From Phycomyces nitens (taxonomy: Eukaryota; Mucoromycota; Mucoromycetes; Mucorales; Phycomycetaceae), in the NCBI GenBank assembly GCA_022702545.1, contig JAHRBC010000005.1, forward strand, positions 4,859,501 through 4,923,500: a DNA stretch of 64,000 nucleotides. The letters are read 5' to 3'. The translations under genes and the position numbers were made by a program. The notes beneath the pieces are model-generated. The model did not search any database, was not told where the DNA came from, and saw only the letters and a list, made by a program, of their open reading frames with translations. This document shows, piece by piece, positions 10,904-22,750 of this stretch. Position 1 is the first letter of the stretch, and every line of letters begins with the position of its first letter.

Positions 10904-11430
10904 AATGTTGATATCGTGAGTAGATGGACTACTTGATAGATTCATGAGAATATCTCAGCATATTAGCTGTCAGTTGAGATTGTCTAAGAATTGTAAAGTT
11001 ATTAGTATTCTAGATATTCATATATACTATATTATCAGCGGTTTTCTTACCTGTGTGATTGTTTGTTCAGGCATGCGGATGAGATTCTTAATATATCTAA
11101 TAGAGAATAGAACATAGTTATATATGTATAAGTAAAGAGATATATATAATTTGTAATAATATAATAGCTTACCATGATGTTTGATTACAAGATTGAGTGA
11201 CATGCAAAGCCGTGATGACTGCAGGCATCAAGTCATTAGTAAAGAGAAGCTTTGAGCAAATATTATTTTATGTTATTAAACCATGTAAAATGACCAAAGA
11301 GAAGAAGCTTGTTGATGATCTGTAAAGATAATGGCAAAATTATTAAGTAATTACATAAAATAATAAGAATAAAATAATTACCAGTATGTGTATAAGAGCA
11401 AGAGGCAAAAGAGAAAGAACAAAAAATAAT
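10904..11430 (-). ncRNA. Element C mini-exon unit
   Basis: On the minus strand, divergent from the accessory gene at 11711, there is a chain of short exons with GT/AG borders: one ending at 11392, then 11319-11282, 11218-11173, 11096-11051 and 10983-10904 (38, 46, 46, 46 and 80 nt). Introns are about 67-76 nt. The exon ending in AACATCATG before GTAAGC matches in position and end the exons ending in CATAATG before GTAATG of B. I see no long protein frame across the junctions. Boundaries are by eye and the 5' end is not defined. Confidence 0.4.
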
Positions 11431-11710
11431 TTGAGTTCCAAGGTGGTTTACCCCTAAAAAAAGTGCGGTCTCTAAAATCAATAATCCCAAAAACATAATA
11501 TAATCGTCATTTTCATTTTACAGTTAGACGCTTTATTTAATCAATAAAAGACACTAATTAGTTTTAAGCAAGTCATTGTAAAATATGATTATATATTGTA
11601 GAATAAACATCAGTAACAGTTCATTATACTTCTTTACTTGTAAGAAACATTATAATATCATAAAGATAAAATATTAATAATTGTCATTTAAACATTTATT
11701 CATATAGAAA

Positions 11711-12950
11711 ATGAACAACTTTGACATCTCCAAAATCTCTACCAGTAGTCCTATCTATGCATCTATTATGCGTAGTGCTATGGCTAATGTCCAGAACAGT
11801 GAACTTACCACTGCATCTACTTCGGCCACTGTAACAGCAGAAGAGACATCCAATTACCAGGATGATAATGAAATCCGTAGCTTGCTAAACTCGGCAAATA
11901 TCAAGATGGATTCTCTTGAAAATCAAAACAAGACAATTGCAAGTGAAGTGGGTGATTGCAAGACGTCAATTTCGCAGCTTGAGAAGGTCATTGATAGACT
12001 TGTCACTGGCCAAATCAGCATCAAGGATATTTTGTCTGGTGGAAATACTCCTGCAAGAACGATTGCAGTGGCCAGTTTGGTACCTCGGGGTGAGGAACCC
12101 TATGTTGTTGGAAAGAGATATCCAAAGATCTCAGTAAGTCTTGACTAGACATAAAATCAATAAGAAGAGTATCTAAAACCAATTTATAGAAATTAATCAA
12201 TGGCTATATCAAGCACCCAAACTTCACCAGTGACAACCCTGTCAAGATAATGGAGAATGATGCCAAGCAAGGGTGGTCCTTGACTAGCTACTACAACAGT
12301 AGCTATAACAATGCACTGGCCATAAGGCTGATCACCTACTTGGGAAGACAAGAGGCAGGAAAGGCGATCCCTTTGAATGATCTTGCCAAAATGGTAAAAA
12401 ACCATTTTGTCAACCAGGTGCGCCAGCGCCAGCGAACCCCAGAGGCTGCAGACAGAAAAAGACTTGCATGCAGAAGACGACAGCGAACTGTTACGGTAAG
12501 TTTATATTTTAATCAATATAAAACTGTTATTTTCTTACACACTTAATATACAGATTCTTCGTCGCCGAATCAAGGCATACAACAAGTACAGAGACCAGAT
12601 TGACAGAGAGATGGGCAGAAAAAATTGCGACCATGCCCTCCAAAAGGAAACCATGTCTGAAGATGAGACTGATGGAGAAGATAAGGTAAAGGCCTTTCGC
12701 CCTAGCTGGAGAAGTGACGAGGTAATTATTTTAGCATAGTTTTTCATATTAAAATTCTATATCTTTTATTAATACACCTTATTATATTCAATAGCTCCAG
12801 ACTTTTATAGATCTTGTTGATGATTTTGCTTCCCAGTCACTAAAGAAAAAGGGAAGCTCCATTTTGAAACGCGTCCGAGTAGTTCGTCAAAAGGATGTAC
12901 CAAAGGATTTAGCAGTCCCATTGGCCGCGTGGACAATAAATAATGAATAA
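11711..12950 (+). CDS. Element C accessory protein
   Basis: Exons 11711-12133, 12190-12495, 12554-12721 and 12795-12950 (423, 306, 168, 156 nt), all phase 0, give 350 residues. Exons 2 and 4 have exactly the lengths seen in B although the protein has diverged strongly. Exon 1 is Ser/Thr rich, then helical with a heptad-like segment around residues 55-100. Exon 2 has a weak version of the core and a basic end (RRRQRTVT). Exon 3 has REMGRKNCDHALQKETMSED and ends RPSWRSDE, the block shared by all copies. Its stop lies 85 bp from the stop of the convergent transposase. Function as an accessory DNA-binding factor is inferred from position only. Confidence 0.85.
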
Positions 12951-13035
12951 ACTATCTATTTTATGTTTTATATTTTTTGGCTATCTTTTGCTGCAGATAC
13001 TTTTGTGAGATAAGGATAGGTAAAGATATTTATTT

Positions 13036-16000
13036 TTAAGCATATATTTTTCTAAGAACAGGAGCAACAATCATCTTAACATTTCCTGTCTCAGTTGTAT
13101 GCTCACCAATGGCAACCGACAGCAAGATTCGGTGCACTGGCAAGATATTTTGATAATCCCCTCGGGCAAAGGCAAACTCATTCAACTCTATCCCTTCATC
13201 ACTTCTTGTGTTCAGACCAGATGACCTATACCATTTGACATAAGCAAAGGTATGATTGTCAGGTTGAAGAGTCTGGGGATTCACAAGCGAGTTGACAAAC
13301 AAATACTGAATCTGACCAGTAAAGGCACTTATACCACGGTCATTGTTCTCTTGGAAGATTGCCTGTATATATGACCCGCGGCGAACTGCACCATTGCTCC
13401 CTTTGTATATCTGGCCAAGCAAGTTGATCGATGGGAACTTCTGGATCATATTGTTGACAAAGACATTGCCGAACGAAGCTTGCTGGTAACTGCGAAGAGA
13501 ATCATCGTCATAGGAGTCTCTGTAGAACTCAAGAAGATGCTCATACTCTTCTTCTACCATTCGTTCATATTGCCCTAGGGAAAGTGGGAAGGCCGACGAA
13601 GGAAGAGGTTCATTGCCTTTGATGTTGACAGTACTGAACTGCGCGGAATCAAGAAAGACTTTTAGGTCAAACCTAGGAGAAGCAACTTGGAAATATGGGG
13701 CGGTGGTGACAGTGGTGGTTGCAGTGGACGCATGGACAATTGGAGCAGGAGGAGGAGTAAACTCGACGAGTTCAGAAAGCAATGCAATATACGATGCATT
13801 TCCAATTACGGCCATCATTCTACAAGCAATATCAACCTTGCAAGAGTCCTCAAGATATTTTCGCATGAACGTGGCCTCAAAGCCGTCTCTCTTGTTCGTC
13901 GTGTAGTTCTTCAGTACACCATTGTACCTCTCGAAGCTGAAAAGCCAATAGCCGTATACTGGCCCAAAGTTGACGATCGTCTCATGAAGATGCAGATGTA
14001 GATGCATGTTAGGTGAGATAAAATCTGCACCATACAAGTTCTGACATCCTTGTCCAAACAACTCCAAACAGAAATGGGCTTCGGCTAACTCGTCTTCTGA
14101 TATGCTGGGCTTGGACAAGTATCGGCAGGCGTTGACGAAGCACATCCAATTGTCAAGATTGTCCCTTGGCAACCGGTCTTTCAAGAGGACAGGCGAGTAT
14201 ACCAGGCACCAGGACTTCCATTCGTCGGCCTTCATGAACGGGAAGTCCTTGCCAATCTTCTTCTTGAGGGTGCTCATATCTGGGGGAAGGACCATATTGT
14301 CAGCCTCTTGTTGCATATCGGCCAAGTCTCTGTTGGTGATCAGACCAGCTGATCTCCACTTCTCCATCACTCGCTTCGAGGTTCCCAAGAAGAGGTTATG
14401 CATCGGGTCAATGATGGTGCACTCGACTACATTAAAGTACTCAAGATTGTGGAGTTCCGACCAGCGGACTCCATTCTCCTTTTCCATCCTCTTTTGGTCT
14501 GCCTCACTCGATGCACGCTTCCAGGCCAGGGCATCACGACGATTATCTGCTTCGGTTCGAGGCACCCACTCGGAAAAGACAAAACCAGAATAATCAACAC
14601 CGCCATTCCCTGGGAGATGGGAGAACTGGCGATTGCACTTGTGGCAGGCATTGGTGCTCATGTGGGACGTGAATCCGCATGTCTTGCGAGCAGCAGGAAT
14701 GTCGCAGGCAACAAGGAAAAGAGCAGCACGGACAAGAGCACCAGAAGGACAGCGCACAGTAGGGATCACCACACCCACATACAAGGATTGGAGCTCGGCA
14801 ACAAGAGGACGGAGGTAGTGATTGATCTCACTGGTCTTGGCTTCTTTTGGGCCAGGCATGAGGCCAACAAGAATGGTGTTCTCCTTCTTGTATCGTTCGT
14901 CTCGTGGCAAGTTGTTTATGGACATGTAGATTGCCCCACAAGAGTAAGTAACCCCATCAAAAGGTTGAAACCAATCGATGTTTAGAGTCAACATGATTGA
15001 TCGTTCATGAGCCACGAATTGCTGACCATTGCTGTCTTCCAGATTGCTCCACTTGGCACCATCATAGACATCAAACATCATGCCTGCAACTTGCTGTCTA
15101 TGTCTCCAGTGATTGATACTGCTTTCGAATCCAGGGCGACAGAAGAGAACGGACAAGGCAGAAATCAAGGAGTTGTACATATACACCTTCTTTGGCAGTG
15201 CTACGTTTCTCGAAGGCTTGAAGAGATCGGCGCCACATATACCGCCAGAAAGTCTTCTGAAGTTGCAGCACTGGGGAACACCGTCAAACTCCATGTATGT
15301 CTTGTGGCACTCGCCACACACCACGTAGCGCTGGACACCTTTGCAGACTTGGTTGAATCCTGTCATGGAGGAAAGACCACTCAAACTCAATGGCAGACGG
15401 AATGATTCGCCAAAGTGCGCCAAAACCTCATTGAGGAACTTGATCAAAATTGCTCCTCCAGAGTTTACAACATATTTTGATATGAAAAAGGTGGCAAAGG
15501 CAGCAATGAAAGCATGGGTGTTATCCGCTGGCATGTTGGAGGATGAGAATTGTTCTATTTGGGTTTTGTATATTAATATATGATATCTATGTTTTTCTTG
15601 TACTTTTACTAACCTTCAAATTCTTCAGCTTCATATTCAGAGCCTTCCATTGTATCAAGCTCAATGATATCCTCATCTTCATTTTCAGCTATAAACAAAA
15701 ATTGGTAACAGACACAGGTAAGTTTTCCATTGTTTTTTTTTGGAGCAAAAAAGTAAATATTCAAGTGGCTGCAATTTATTATGCAATTTGAATAAAATTT
15801 TATACTTACATTCAACATGAGCATCAACATCATGGACCTCGGCATCAATCTCCATGTTATTGTCATTCTCCATCTGAATTGCTTCAGCTGACAATGCTAT
15901 ATTTTTTAAAATGTTTAATTACACTTTGAAATGCGAACAAATTATATATATATTACTTACAAGAAGCTGTCTGCATAAAATGTCTGACAAGATCGTTATC

Positions 16001-16105
16001 AGCATGTCTTCGTGCTGTTTGGGCAGATACTGCTACAAATCCTTGGACATCGAGAGAGCAGACTGAGCACTGGCATTGAACTTCGTTATTGAAAGTGTTG
16101 TACAT
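13036..16105 (-). CDS. Element C transposase (941 aa), intact frame
   Basis: Exons on the minus strand are 16105-15961, 15896-15810, 15688-15614 and 15554-13036. Lengths add to 2826 nt, a multiple of three, with GT/AG borders throughout. Exon 1 encodes the C-x-C-x2-C-x17-H finger (VQCQCSVCS and QTARRH). Exons 2-3 are acidic. The large exon has LTLNIDWFQPFDG, CDIPAARKTCGF, CTIIDPMHNLFLGTSKR, VNFGPVYGYWLFSFERYNG and ends PVLRKIYA. No stop or frameshift was seen, so this copy could be functional. Its 5' leader is long (about 580 bp to the element end against about 240 bp in B, D and G). Role: cleavage at CACTG ends, a family inference. Confidence 0.9.
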
Positions 16106-16686
16106 ATTGTTTAAAGAGGTTATAGGATTGATATAAAGAAAAGTGGTTCAGGAACATAGTTTATTTTGCTTGTTTTATAGTTCAGGAACCATTTACATTA
16201 CGTACATGCCGTTATTATAAATATTAACAAATTCACTTAATGATTGTATTTGGAAATTGACATTATTTCATTTTAAATATATGACTATATACCAAGTAGT
16301 TGTTTTGTATATACATCTTTTAATAATATGATATCATGTCTATTTCTCCAACTCTTCATTAACCAAAGTACATCGTCATTAAAATATACTTTAACTAAAT
16401 ATATATTTCAAGTAGTCTCAGCTGCGCACTCTTGCCCATATTTGATAATTTATTTTCAACATCCCCAAGAATATTAATTTCGCGACCTTCAAAAGACAGA
16501 GAAAATATCGTAGTTGAATAATCAACAAAAATAAAGACATATTCTAATGTCCATCCAATAGAACTACCAAATATTCTTAACGCCGTCTAAAGTGAGCAAT
16601 CAAGAAAAGGGCTAATCCAAGACCTATACTCCCCTCGTTTCAATTGATGTATTCAGAGTTGAAATCGGGTATTTTTTGCAGTGAGT

Positions 16687-18290
16687 GTCATGGTAAAAAA
16701 GAACCTTTTGGTGTCAAACTTTTTTTTTGTCCAACGTTGTTTATTCTACTTGGGTCACCCCCATCACACCCTGTCCATCTCTTCCATCATCTACAACTTG
16801 TTATCATAATGGTAATGCCATTTCTTGGTCTATACTTTTCTATAATATTATTGTTATTCTCTCTTTTTATTTTATAGACATATTTCGTTCACACGCCTAT
16901 TATATGGTATGGTCATCAGTGGCATGGTAAAAAATCGTGTCAAATAATTTTCCCCTTTAACGTTTCTTATTCTACTGTAGACCGCCGCCATCAATCACCC
17001 CATCTGGCTTCCCCATCATCCTCAACTGTTATCATAATGGTAATGCTGTCTCTTAGTCTTTATACTTTCCATAACACTATTCTGATTCTCTCTTTTTATC
17101 TTATAGACCTCCTCTACTCAAACGGTCTATTATATGGTATCGTCATTGGTGGCTTGGTAAAAATATTTTCGTGTCAAACTATTTTATCCTCTAACGTTTC
17201 TTATTCTACTATAGACCGCCGCCATCAATCACCCCATCTGGCTTCCCCATCATCCTCAACTGTTATCATAATGGTAATGCTGTCTCTTAGTCTTTATACT
17301 TTCCATAACACTATTCTGATTCTCTCTTTTTATCTTATAGACCTCCTCTACTCAAACGGTCTATTATATGGTATCGTCATTGGTGGCTTGGTAAAAAATA
17401 TTTTCGTGTCAAACTATTTTATCCTCTAACGTTTCTTATTCTACTATAGACCGCCGCCATCAATCACCCCATCTGGCTTCCCCATCATCCTCAACTGTTA
17501 TCATAATGGTAATGCTGTCTCTTAGTCTTTATACTTTCCATAACACTATTCTGATTCTCTCTTTTTATCTTATAGACCTCCTCTACTCAAACGGTCTATT
17601 ATATGGTATCGTCATTGGTGGCTTGGTAAAAACTCTTCGTGTCAAACTATTTTCTCCTTTAATGTTTCTTATTCTACTATAGACCGCCGCCATCACTGTC
17701 CACCCCATCTGGCCCCTTCATCATCTACGACTGGTTATCATAATAGTAATGCCTTTTCTTGGTCTTTATCTCTTTCCATAATATTATTCTGGCTATTTAC
17801 TAATATTGTTCTATACTCTTAATAAGAATCTATTGTTGGTCATCACGTAACATCCCTCTACTTAATTGTCAACTCTGTTTCTGGTATGTAAATCGATTAT
17901 TCTATTACCCAATTCACCCATACTAATTTACTTTACCCCATCTCTAGTCAATCTAATCATACAAGATGCCATGCCATGCCGCACAACTCAGCCCCACTTT
18001 GTCCGTTCTTATCCATCCCTTACAATGTAAGTATAGAATACCTCGCATCTTGAACAACACCCGCACTCTTGAATATATGTCACTAATATAACTTTTATTG
18101 TATTAGAATACTGCCGCAACCACCCAAATCACCGTCGGTCCCTATTTTCAGGTATTGTTCAGTAGTGAAGCACCCGATCCAAGTAGTATCAAGTAGGCCG
18201 GTAGAAGCGGCAAGGATAAACAGTAATAGTATTAGAGCTTGTGTACAGAACCATTCTATTCTTTCCAATAAACACAAATATAAACCATAA
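16687..18290 (+). ncRNA. Element B copy 1 mini-exon unit, second part
   Basis: This continues the unit cut at 8772. Exons of about 59 nt (such as 16981-17039) and 50 nt (such as 17107-17156) alternate with short GT/AG introns, then come exons ending at about 18028 (before GTAAGTATAG) and about 18107-18151. The end carries CATTCTATTCTTTCCAATAAA (read across 18251-18271), a poly(A)-like block also present at the same place in D and E. Long frames across 16981-17700 are by-products of the tandem repeats. Because each repeat adds 109 exon bases, copy-number change shifts the frame, which argues against a protein. Confidence 0.5.
16962..17735 (+). repeat. Tandem duplication of an exon pair (4 units of about 234 bp)
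   Basis: Units begin (at ACCGCCGCCATC) at 16981, 17215, 17450 and 17683. They are nearly identical and each holds one 59-nt and one 50-nt exon with their introns. Copy 2 of element B has three such units (40612, 40847, 41079). Splice borders are kept in the repeats. Confidence 0.9.
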
Positions 18291-18724
18291 ACCTAATAAG
18301 TACGGGGTATAAAACAATGGGGGGGATTATTCTATGCTTGATTGCACAGTAATAGTATTCAATGATTGGTTAATTGCTTGAGGATATCCTTGATACCATG
18401 GAGAAAGCCAGCTTCTCCCCAACTTTATTTGCTGTGTGTAATCGTCTTTTCAATTTATAAACACATAATCTATTACACTAAAAACATAGTTTTAAGCACA
18501 AAAATCTGGTAAACACCAAAAATCTATATGCAGAAAAAGCTAACGAACCCTACTCTCCCAAAAGTTTTCAACTTTGCACCTGTATGAGATTCGACTTTGA
18601 GCCCAGGAGAAACCTTGCTTACTCCCATACTCGTAGTATTCTGTTCTCCCCTGAAAACCTAAACTTTTCCCCTATTTATTTCTGGTTATATACATGGTTT
18701 TACCCCACAGTTTTTGCAGTGCTC

Positions 18725-20014
18725 GGTTATTTTCCCAGCACCACTCTTGCCCGCATGCAACATCTGGCAGATTCCATTCTTGTTCCTCCTGGATATGCTG
18801 TATTGTCCAACAAAATTGCTTCTGGGTTCCCATATATGAAGGCAGACGAGTGGCGATTGTGGTGTCTTGTGTATTCGCTGGTTGTCCTGGAGAATGCTTT
18901 GCCAGAAACAGACTACAATAACTGGCTAGTATTCGTTGATGCATGCCGTCTATTGACAGGACCATCTGTCACGACTCAGAGTATAGACGAGGCACACCAG
19001 CTCCTTGGCAATTTTGGTGAAAAGTGCGAGATTTTGTATGGAACTGTCAGCATCACACCAAACATGCATCTGCATATGCACTTACGTGAGTCCATGCTTG
19101 ACTTTGGCCCTGTCTATGCATTCTGGTTGTATAGCTTTGAACGATACAATGGCAAGCTCAAGAATATCAAGACAAATCGCCGCAATGGATTCGAGGTCAC
19201 TTTCATGAAGGTCTTCTTGGAAAAGGGATTCATCAGCAACTTTCTTCAGTTCTATTCTGCCAAACTTTCACCACCCATGGTAGAATTTCTCCAAGAAGTT
19301 GCTCAAATAGCACCGACGCCTGTAAGATCCTTGGTGAACTCTGAGTACGGCCACCCTCCATATATGCAATTCAATCTCAACATGTTCCTCCAAGCTGCCA
19401 CCAATCCATGGTTTAATGTCACTGGAAGTGAAGCCCTGCCATTGACCTCGTTGCCATTGAAATTGTCGCCTTTATCTATAATGACTGGCAATCATTATAA
19501 GTACTTGGTCGAATTCTATAACAAGGCTTACCAAGACACTGGGATTTCCTTCTGTGCCACGGATAGCATCCCACTTGGAGGGCATGTCTATATCAATGAC
19601 CGGATTCGCAAGATGAAGAAGATTTCGTTGCTAGGACAAGAGTATTGGAGTGGTGAAAAGAAAAAGCGCGGTTCTTTTGTACAAGTCTTGTTTCTGGACA
19701 ATTCGACAAGTGAATTCGTTGCATTTCCCGGCCAGATTGAGTATTTATTTACTCATGTTATCAAGATTGGTGGAATCGAAAGAGTTTCTACTTTTGCTTT
19801 CGTCAAATGGTTTCCGACGTATAATGCTGGCAGATATCAACCGTTGATCAACCAAGGTCTGGAGCTGTGGGAAAAGGGGTTTTTAGAGGAGACCATTGAG
19901 TGTATTATTCCAGTACATCGTCTGCATTCTTGCTTTGCATTGACAACTCACAATCTCCAACAAGGGTCTCAAAAACGCCTGATTATTCCATTACCTAGAA
20001 AAGTCGTCACTTAA
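18725..20014 (+). CDS. Element A transposase, 3' part of the interrupted exon
   Basis: This continues the reading frame broken at 3200. After the duplicated CTC at 18722-18724 the frame resumes at GGT 18725 and stays open to TAA at 20012-20014. Counting all five pieces gives 2949 nt, a multiple of three, for a predicted protein of 982 residues, so A was probably intact when B arrived. Motifs include the GFPYMKADEW block, MHLHMHLRESMLDFGPVYAFW and SFERYNGKLKNIKTNRR (DUF4218-like region of CACTA transposases), and a C-terminal block containing ECIIPVHRL and ending IPLPRKVVT. Sequence between 18584 and 18724 in the same frame is B terminal DNA and is not part of the gene. Confidence 0.85.
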   Translation, partial: GYFPSTTLARMQHLADSILVPPGYAVLSNKIASGFPYMKADEWRLWCLVYSLVVLENALPETDYNNWLVFVDACRLLTGPSVTTQSIDEAHQLLGNFGEKCEILYGTVSITPNMHLHMHLRESMLDFGPVYAFWLYSFERYNGKLKNIKTNRRNGFEVTFMKVFLEKGFISNFLQFYSAKLSPPMVEFLQEVAQIAPTPVRSLVNSEYGHPPYMQFNLNMFLQAATNPWFNVTGSEALPLTSLPLKLSPLSIMTGNHYKYLVEFYNKAYQDTGISFCATDSIPLGGHVYINDRIRKMKKISLLGQEYWSGEKKKRGSFVQVLFLDNSTSEFVAFPGQIEYLFTHVIKIGGIERVSTFAFVKWFPTYNAGRYQPLINQGLELWEKGFLEETIECIIPVHRLHSCFALTTHNLQQGSQKRLIIPLPRKVVT

Positions 20015-20547
20015 TAAAAAAAATTGCGTTTTTGACCACAAACATCAGCCACGTAATGCTTATTTTTCTTGTTTTACTTTACCATCTGTTATTTTATCAA
20101 TACATTTTTAAGATTGATTAAAATATTAGATTGATATATACAAGTTTCATGTTCTTTAAAACAGATATCAAAACAAATATTTATTTTCTTCAGCTCATTA
20201 TGCGATAAGCCAAGTAGCTGTTTATTTAATACCCGATAATCAGCTATATTTTAAAGTTTATACTACATAATATACTAAAAATTTTCATTTAAATTCCAAG
20301 TTTATAAAGCCGATGAAAATATTTTATTTTACTATTAAATATTTGTTTTGCAATAATTATGACTAAAATAAAATAACCATTAAAAATAATATTGTTTCTC
20401 ACCATCTTGTCTTTCTTTATTTTTTAATGCTTCAACAATACAAAAACGAGTAATGCCAATCCTACCACCATCATCTTCCAGCCCAACAACTTGTTTCAAC
20501 TTATTCAATAAAGACCATTATATCAAGACAACCAAATACAAATATTT

Positions 20548-21644
20548 TTATTGCCGTGTTGCAATCCACTTGGCAACACGCGCCTTCTGCTCTTTTGACA
20601 ATTCAATATGTCTACTTTCAACAGGACAAGAAGAAAAGTCAATGACCTTCATCTTCTTTTCCTTGCTCCTCTGGGCTTTCAACTCGCCCAAGTACTCCTC
20701 GACCTATATCATAATCAAATTAATTAATTATATGAAGCACATCAAATTTGCCCGAACAATATCTTACCAAAGGATGTCTGTTACTGGGAGTATAAACGGT
20801 ATACTCCCGTTGCTCATCATCAGACTCAATGTCAGACAACATCTCTTTGTCTAAGAGATCCTCGACTGTCTCTCCATACTTGGACTCCAAGTTCGCCCTG
20901 TCTGCCAAATGCAGCCTCTTGTAGGCGGCGAGGACCTATTTCAAAATCAAGTATTAGAAGTATGAAAACAAATATTATATTATACTAACTCTTGTTTTTC
21001 TCGTACGTCTACGAGAAGACTGGTTTCGCTTAGCTAACTTTTCTGGCAAGGTGTTAGCTCTGTTTAGCTTGTACGAGATATGCCGTCTTGTTTTTTCCTC
21101 TATGACTGCAGACGCAAGAGGCTGTCCTTCGGGCTGTTGATGGATATACATCCGGACCTTGTCTGCAATAGGCCGGTTGGATGAAGAGAGTGCCCCTCAT
21201 TCATTGTCAATGGTGTAGACACCAAGACATTCCTTGTCTCTGATCGTATGAGGCGCTATATGACATAGGGTAAGTAATTCATCAATATAAAATTAATATT
21301 TATATATAGATATCCTACCGAGACCGATGGAAGTCGATACTTCATATACATCTGTGGTGGTGGAGCTTGATGGGGGAAACTTGGCTACTGTTGCCATTCG
21401 AGTTCTTGAGGGATTCCATCCCTTGATGGACCTGCTGCAACAGGACATGCGACTCATTCAGTCTTGTCTGAAGAGCCGACAGGTTTGACAACACTGCGCC
21501 GTCCTGTTCAGCGTTGTTGCTTGGAGCAGGAAGGATCGTCTGCATCACGGTTCCTGCTGGTCTAGTGCCACTAGTCTTACCAATCGACTTCTTGGTAGTC
21601 GACTTGTAGGTCTTTTTAGAGCTTGATGATATAAATTGAGACAT
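20548..21644 (-). pseudogene. Element A accessory protein, degraded
   Basis: The four-exon plan of the family is recognisable on the minus strand: exon 1 from ATG 21644, exon 2 about 21255-20990, exon 3 20935-20768 (168 nt, as in C) and exon 4 20703-20548 (156 nt, as in B and C). Exon 1 is Ser/Lys rich, then helical. Its frame runs into TGA at 21342, while another frame stays open to the donor at 21319, so a frameshift is likely. Exon 2 has an in-frame TGA in NE*GALSSS, probably from a Trp codon. Exon 3 keeps LLDKEMLSDIESDDE. The copy looks inactive, while the A transposase frame is intact apart from the B insertion. Confidence 0.7.
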
Positions 21645-22049
21645 TGAATACTAGAAAAATATATTAAAGTGTGAGGTTCGTTGATTATGAATATCTATTT
21701 TCCAATAGATTTTGAAATATTCCGTAAATAATACATACATGAGAAAGTAATTAAAAGTAATTAAAAAGTATACTTCTTTCTAAAGAGGTTTTATAGTATT
21801 TTGATCTTTGCTTACATTATGCTGTCAGGTATACTTAGTAATCTGCTTCAACTGGCTAATCCATTTAATTTGCTTGCACTGACTAATCCATTTGTAATAT
21901 TTGGGCTCTGTTTCAAAAATACAAATCGTTTTATTAAGTGGGCTTATTAGTTCCACGTCACGTTTGGGACACTCAATATCGCCATTGATCTCTATTGGAT
22001 TATTGCTTTCAACCTTTGTTCTTTTCTTTTCTTTTCCTTTCCTTTACTT

Positions 22050-22750
22050 TTCGGCATGGTAAGCATCATTCTCTTTTAAAAATTTTTTTACTCATCATGA
22101 CTTTATATTTGTCCAGATATTCTTTTCTATATCCATACAAGGGCTGCTGGTTTATGTCAATAACTCTGGTATACTGGTAATGTTCTTTTTTATTATCTCA
22201 TTCAGTTTCCACAAGCTCATTGCTCTGCTTAGTAATTCACGGCCTCCCATTACAAACAAATACAGAGGAGCACTTTGCTGTATATTATGGTATGATGACA
22301 CTCCTTTATACACTAGACATGCTTTATTAACATTCGTTCCATTCATTAGAATTTTTTCGGTCATCTGGTATGTGCCGATTCCATGTCATCTGGTCAGTAA
22401 TTGTGTCCGCTATATCCATTACCAAGTAAGTATACAACCTTTCAGCCCTTATATTACTTTACTAATCTCTTATCTAATAGATGTAATCGAAATATTCTTC
22501 ATCTGGTTGGCCATTGCGCCCATTGCGCCCATTACACTGATGACCAAGTAAGTATATAACCACTCAACGTTTATATTATTTTCCTGACATATTCTTCATA
22601 GATATTACCGAAATTTTTTATACCATTTATCAAAGTATTCAAGTTTTCTCGATATAAATACCAATGTAAGTATTGTTGTTCCATTCAAATTATTTTACAG
22701 TCTGCTAAAATACACCTATGAAAATTATCTAGCCACCCTTTTTTTTTCAA
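22050..22750 (+). ncRNA. Element A mini-exon unit
   Basis: Divergent from the A accessory gene. Exons with GT/AG borders are at about ...-22058, 22117-22175, 22216-22289, 22350-22425, 22491-22547, 22602-22665 and from 22701, with introns of 35-65 nt. Several donors are the strong GTAAGTAT. From ATG 22056 a hydrophobic frame of about 45 codons runs across three exons, then hits TGA at the next junction. The last exons resemble each other (ATGTAATCGAAATATTCTTC and ATATTACCGAAATTTTTTAT), suggesting exon duplication here too. 22751-23349 is A/T-rich subterminal DNA without a gene I can support. Confidence 0.45.

Larger units (their letters stand above)
8773..16683 (-). mobile_element. CACTA-like element C, inserted in element B
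   Basis: The ends are CACTGGAAAAAGTATACG on the left and the complement of CACTGCAAAAAATACCCG on the right. The 3-bp duplication AGT occurs at 8770-8772 and 16684-16686. The uninterrupted target is present in B copy 2 near 40317 (GTCATCAGTG), which confirms the boundaries. Total length is 7911 bp, or about 6.56 kb without the Tc1-like insert. Inside are a mini-exon unit (-), an accessory gene (+) and a transposase (-), so the element is inverted relative to B. The left subterminal region carries a hairpin and the right end lies next to the transposase promoter. Confidence 0.95.
3201..18721 (+). mobile_element. CACTA-like element B, copy 1 (contains element C)
   Basis: The left end is CACTGGGAAAACGGTGGGC and the right end is the complement of CACTGCAAAAACTGTGGGG. 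A 3-bp duplication CTC flanks it at 3198-3200 and 18722-18724, inside the A transposase. Without element C its length is about 7.6 kb. Gene order is transposase (+), accessory gene (-), mini-exon unit (+). A near-identical second copy starts at 34781, with the same left end. The 18301-18721 stretch after the mini-exon unit is non-coding subterminal DNA in which I see no gene. Confidence 0.93.

Noticed and set aside
17037..17429. A 130-residue open frame of hydrophobic repeats
   Set aside because: It runs through predicted exon and intron borders of the tandem repeat units and exists only because the repeats lack stops in that frame.
18584..18724. Upstream extension of the A transposase 3' part to an ATG at 18584
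   Set aside because: This stretch is the right end of element B, and the true upstream coding sequence is at 1987-3200.
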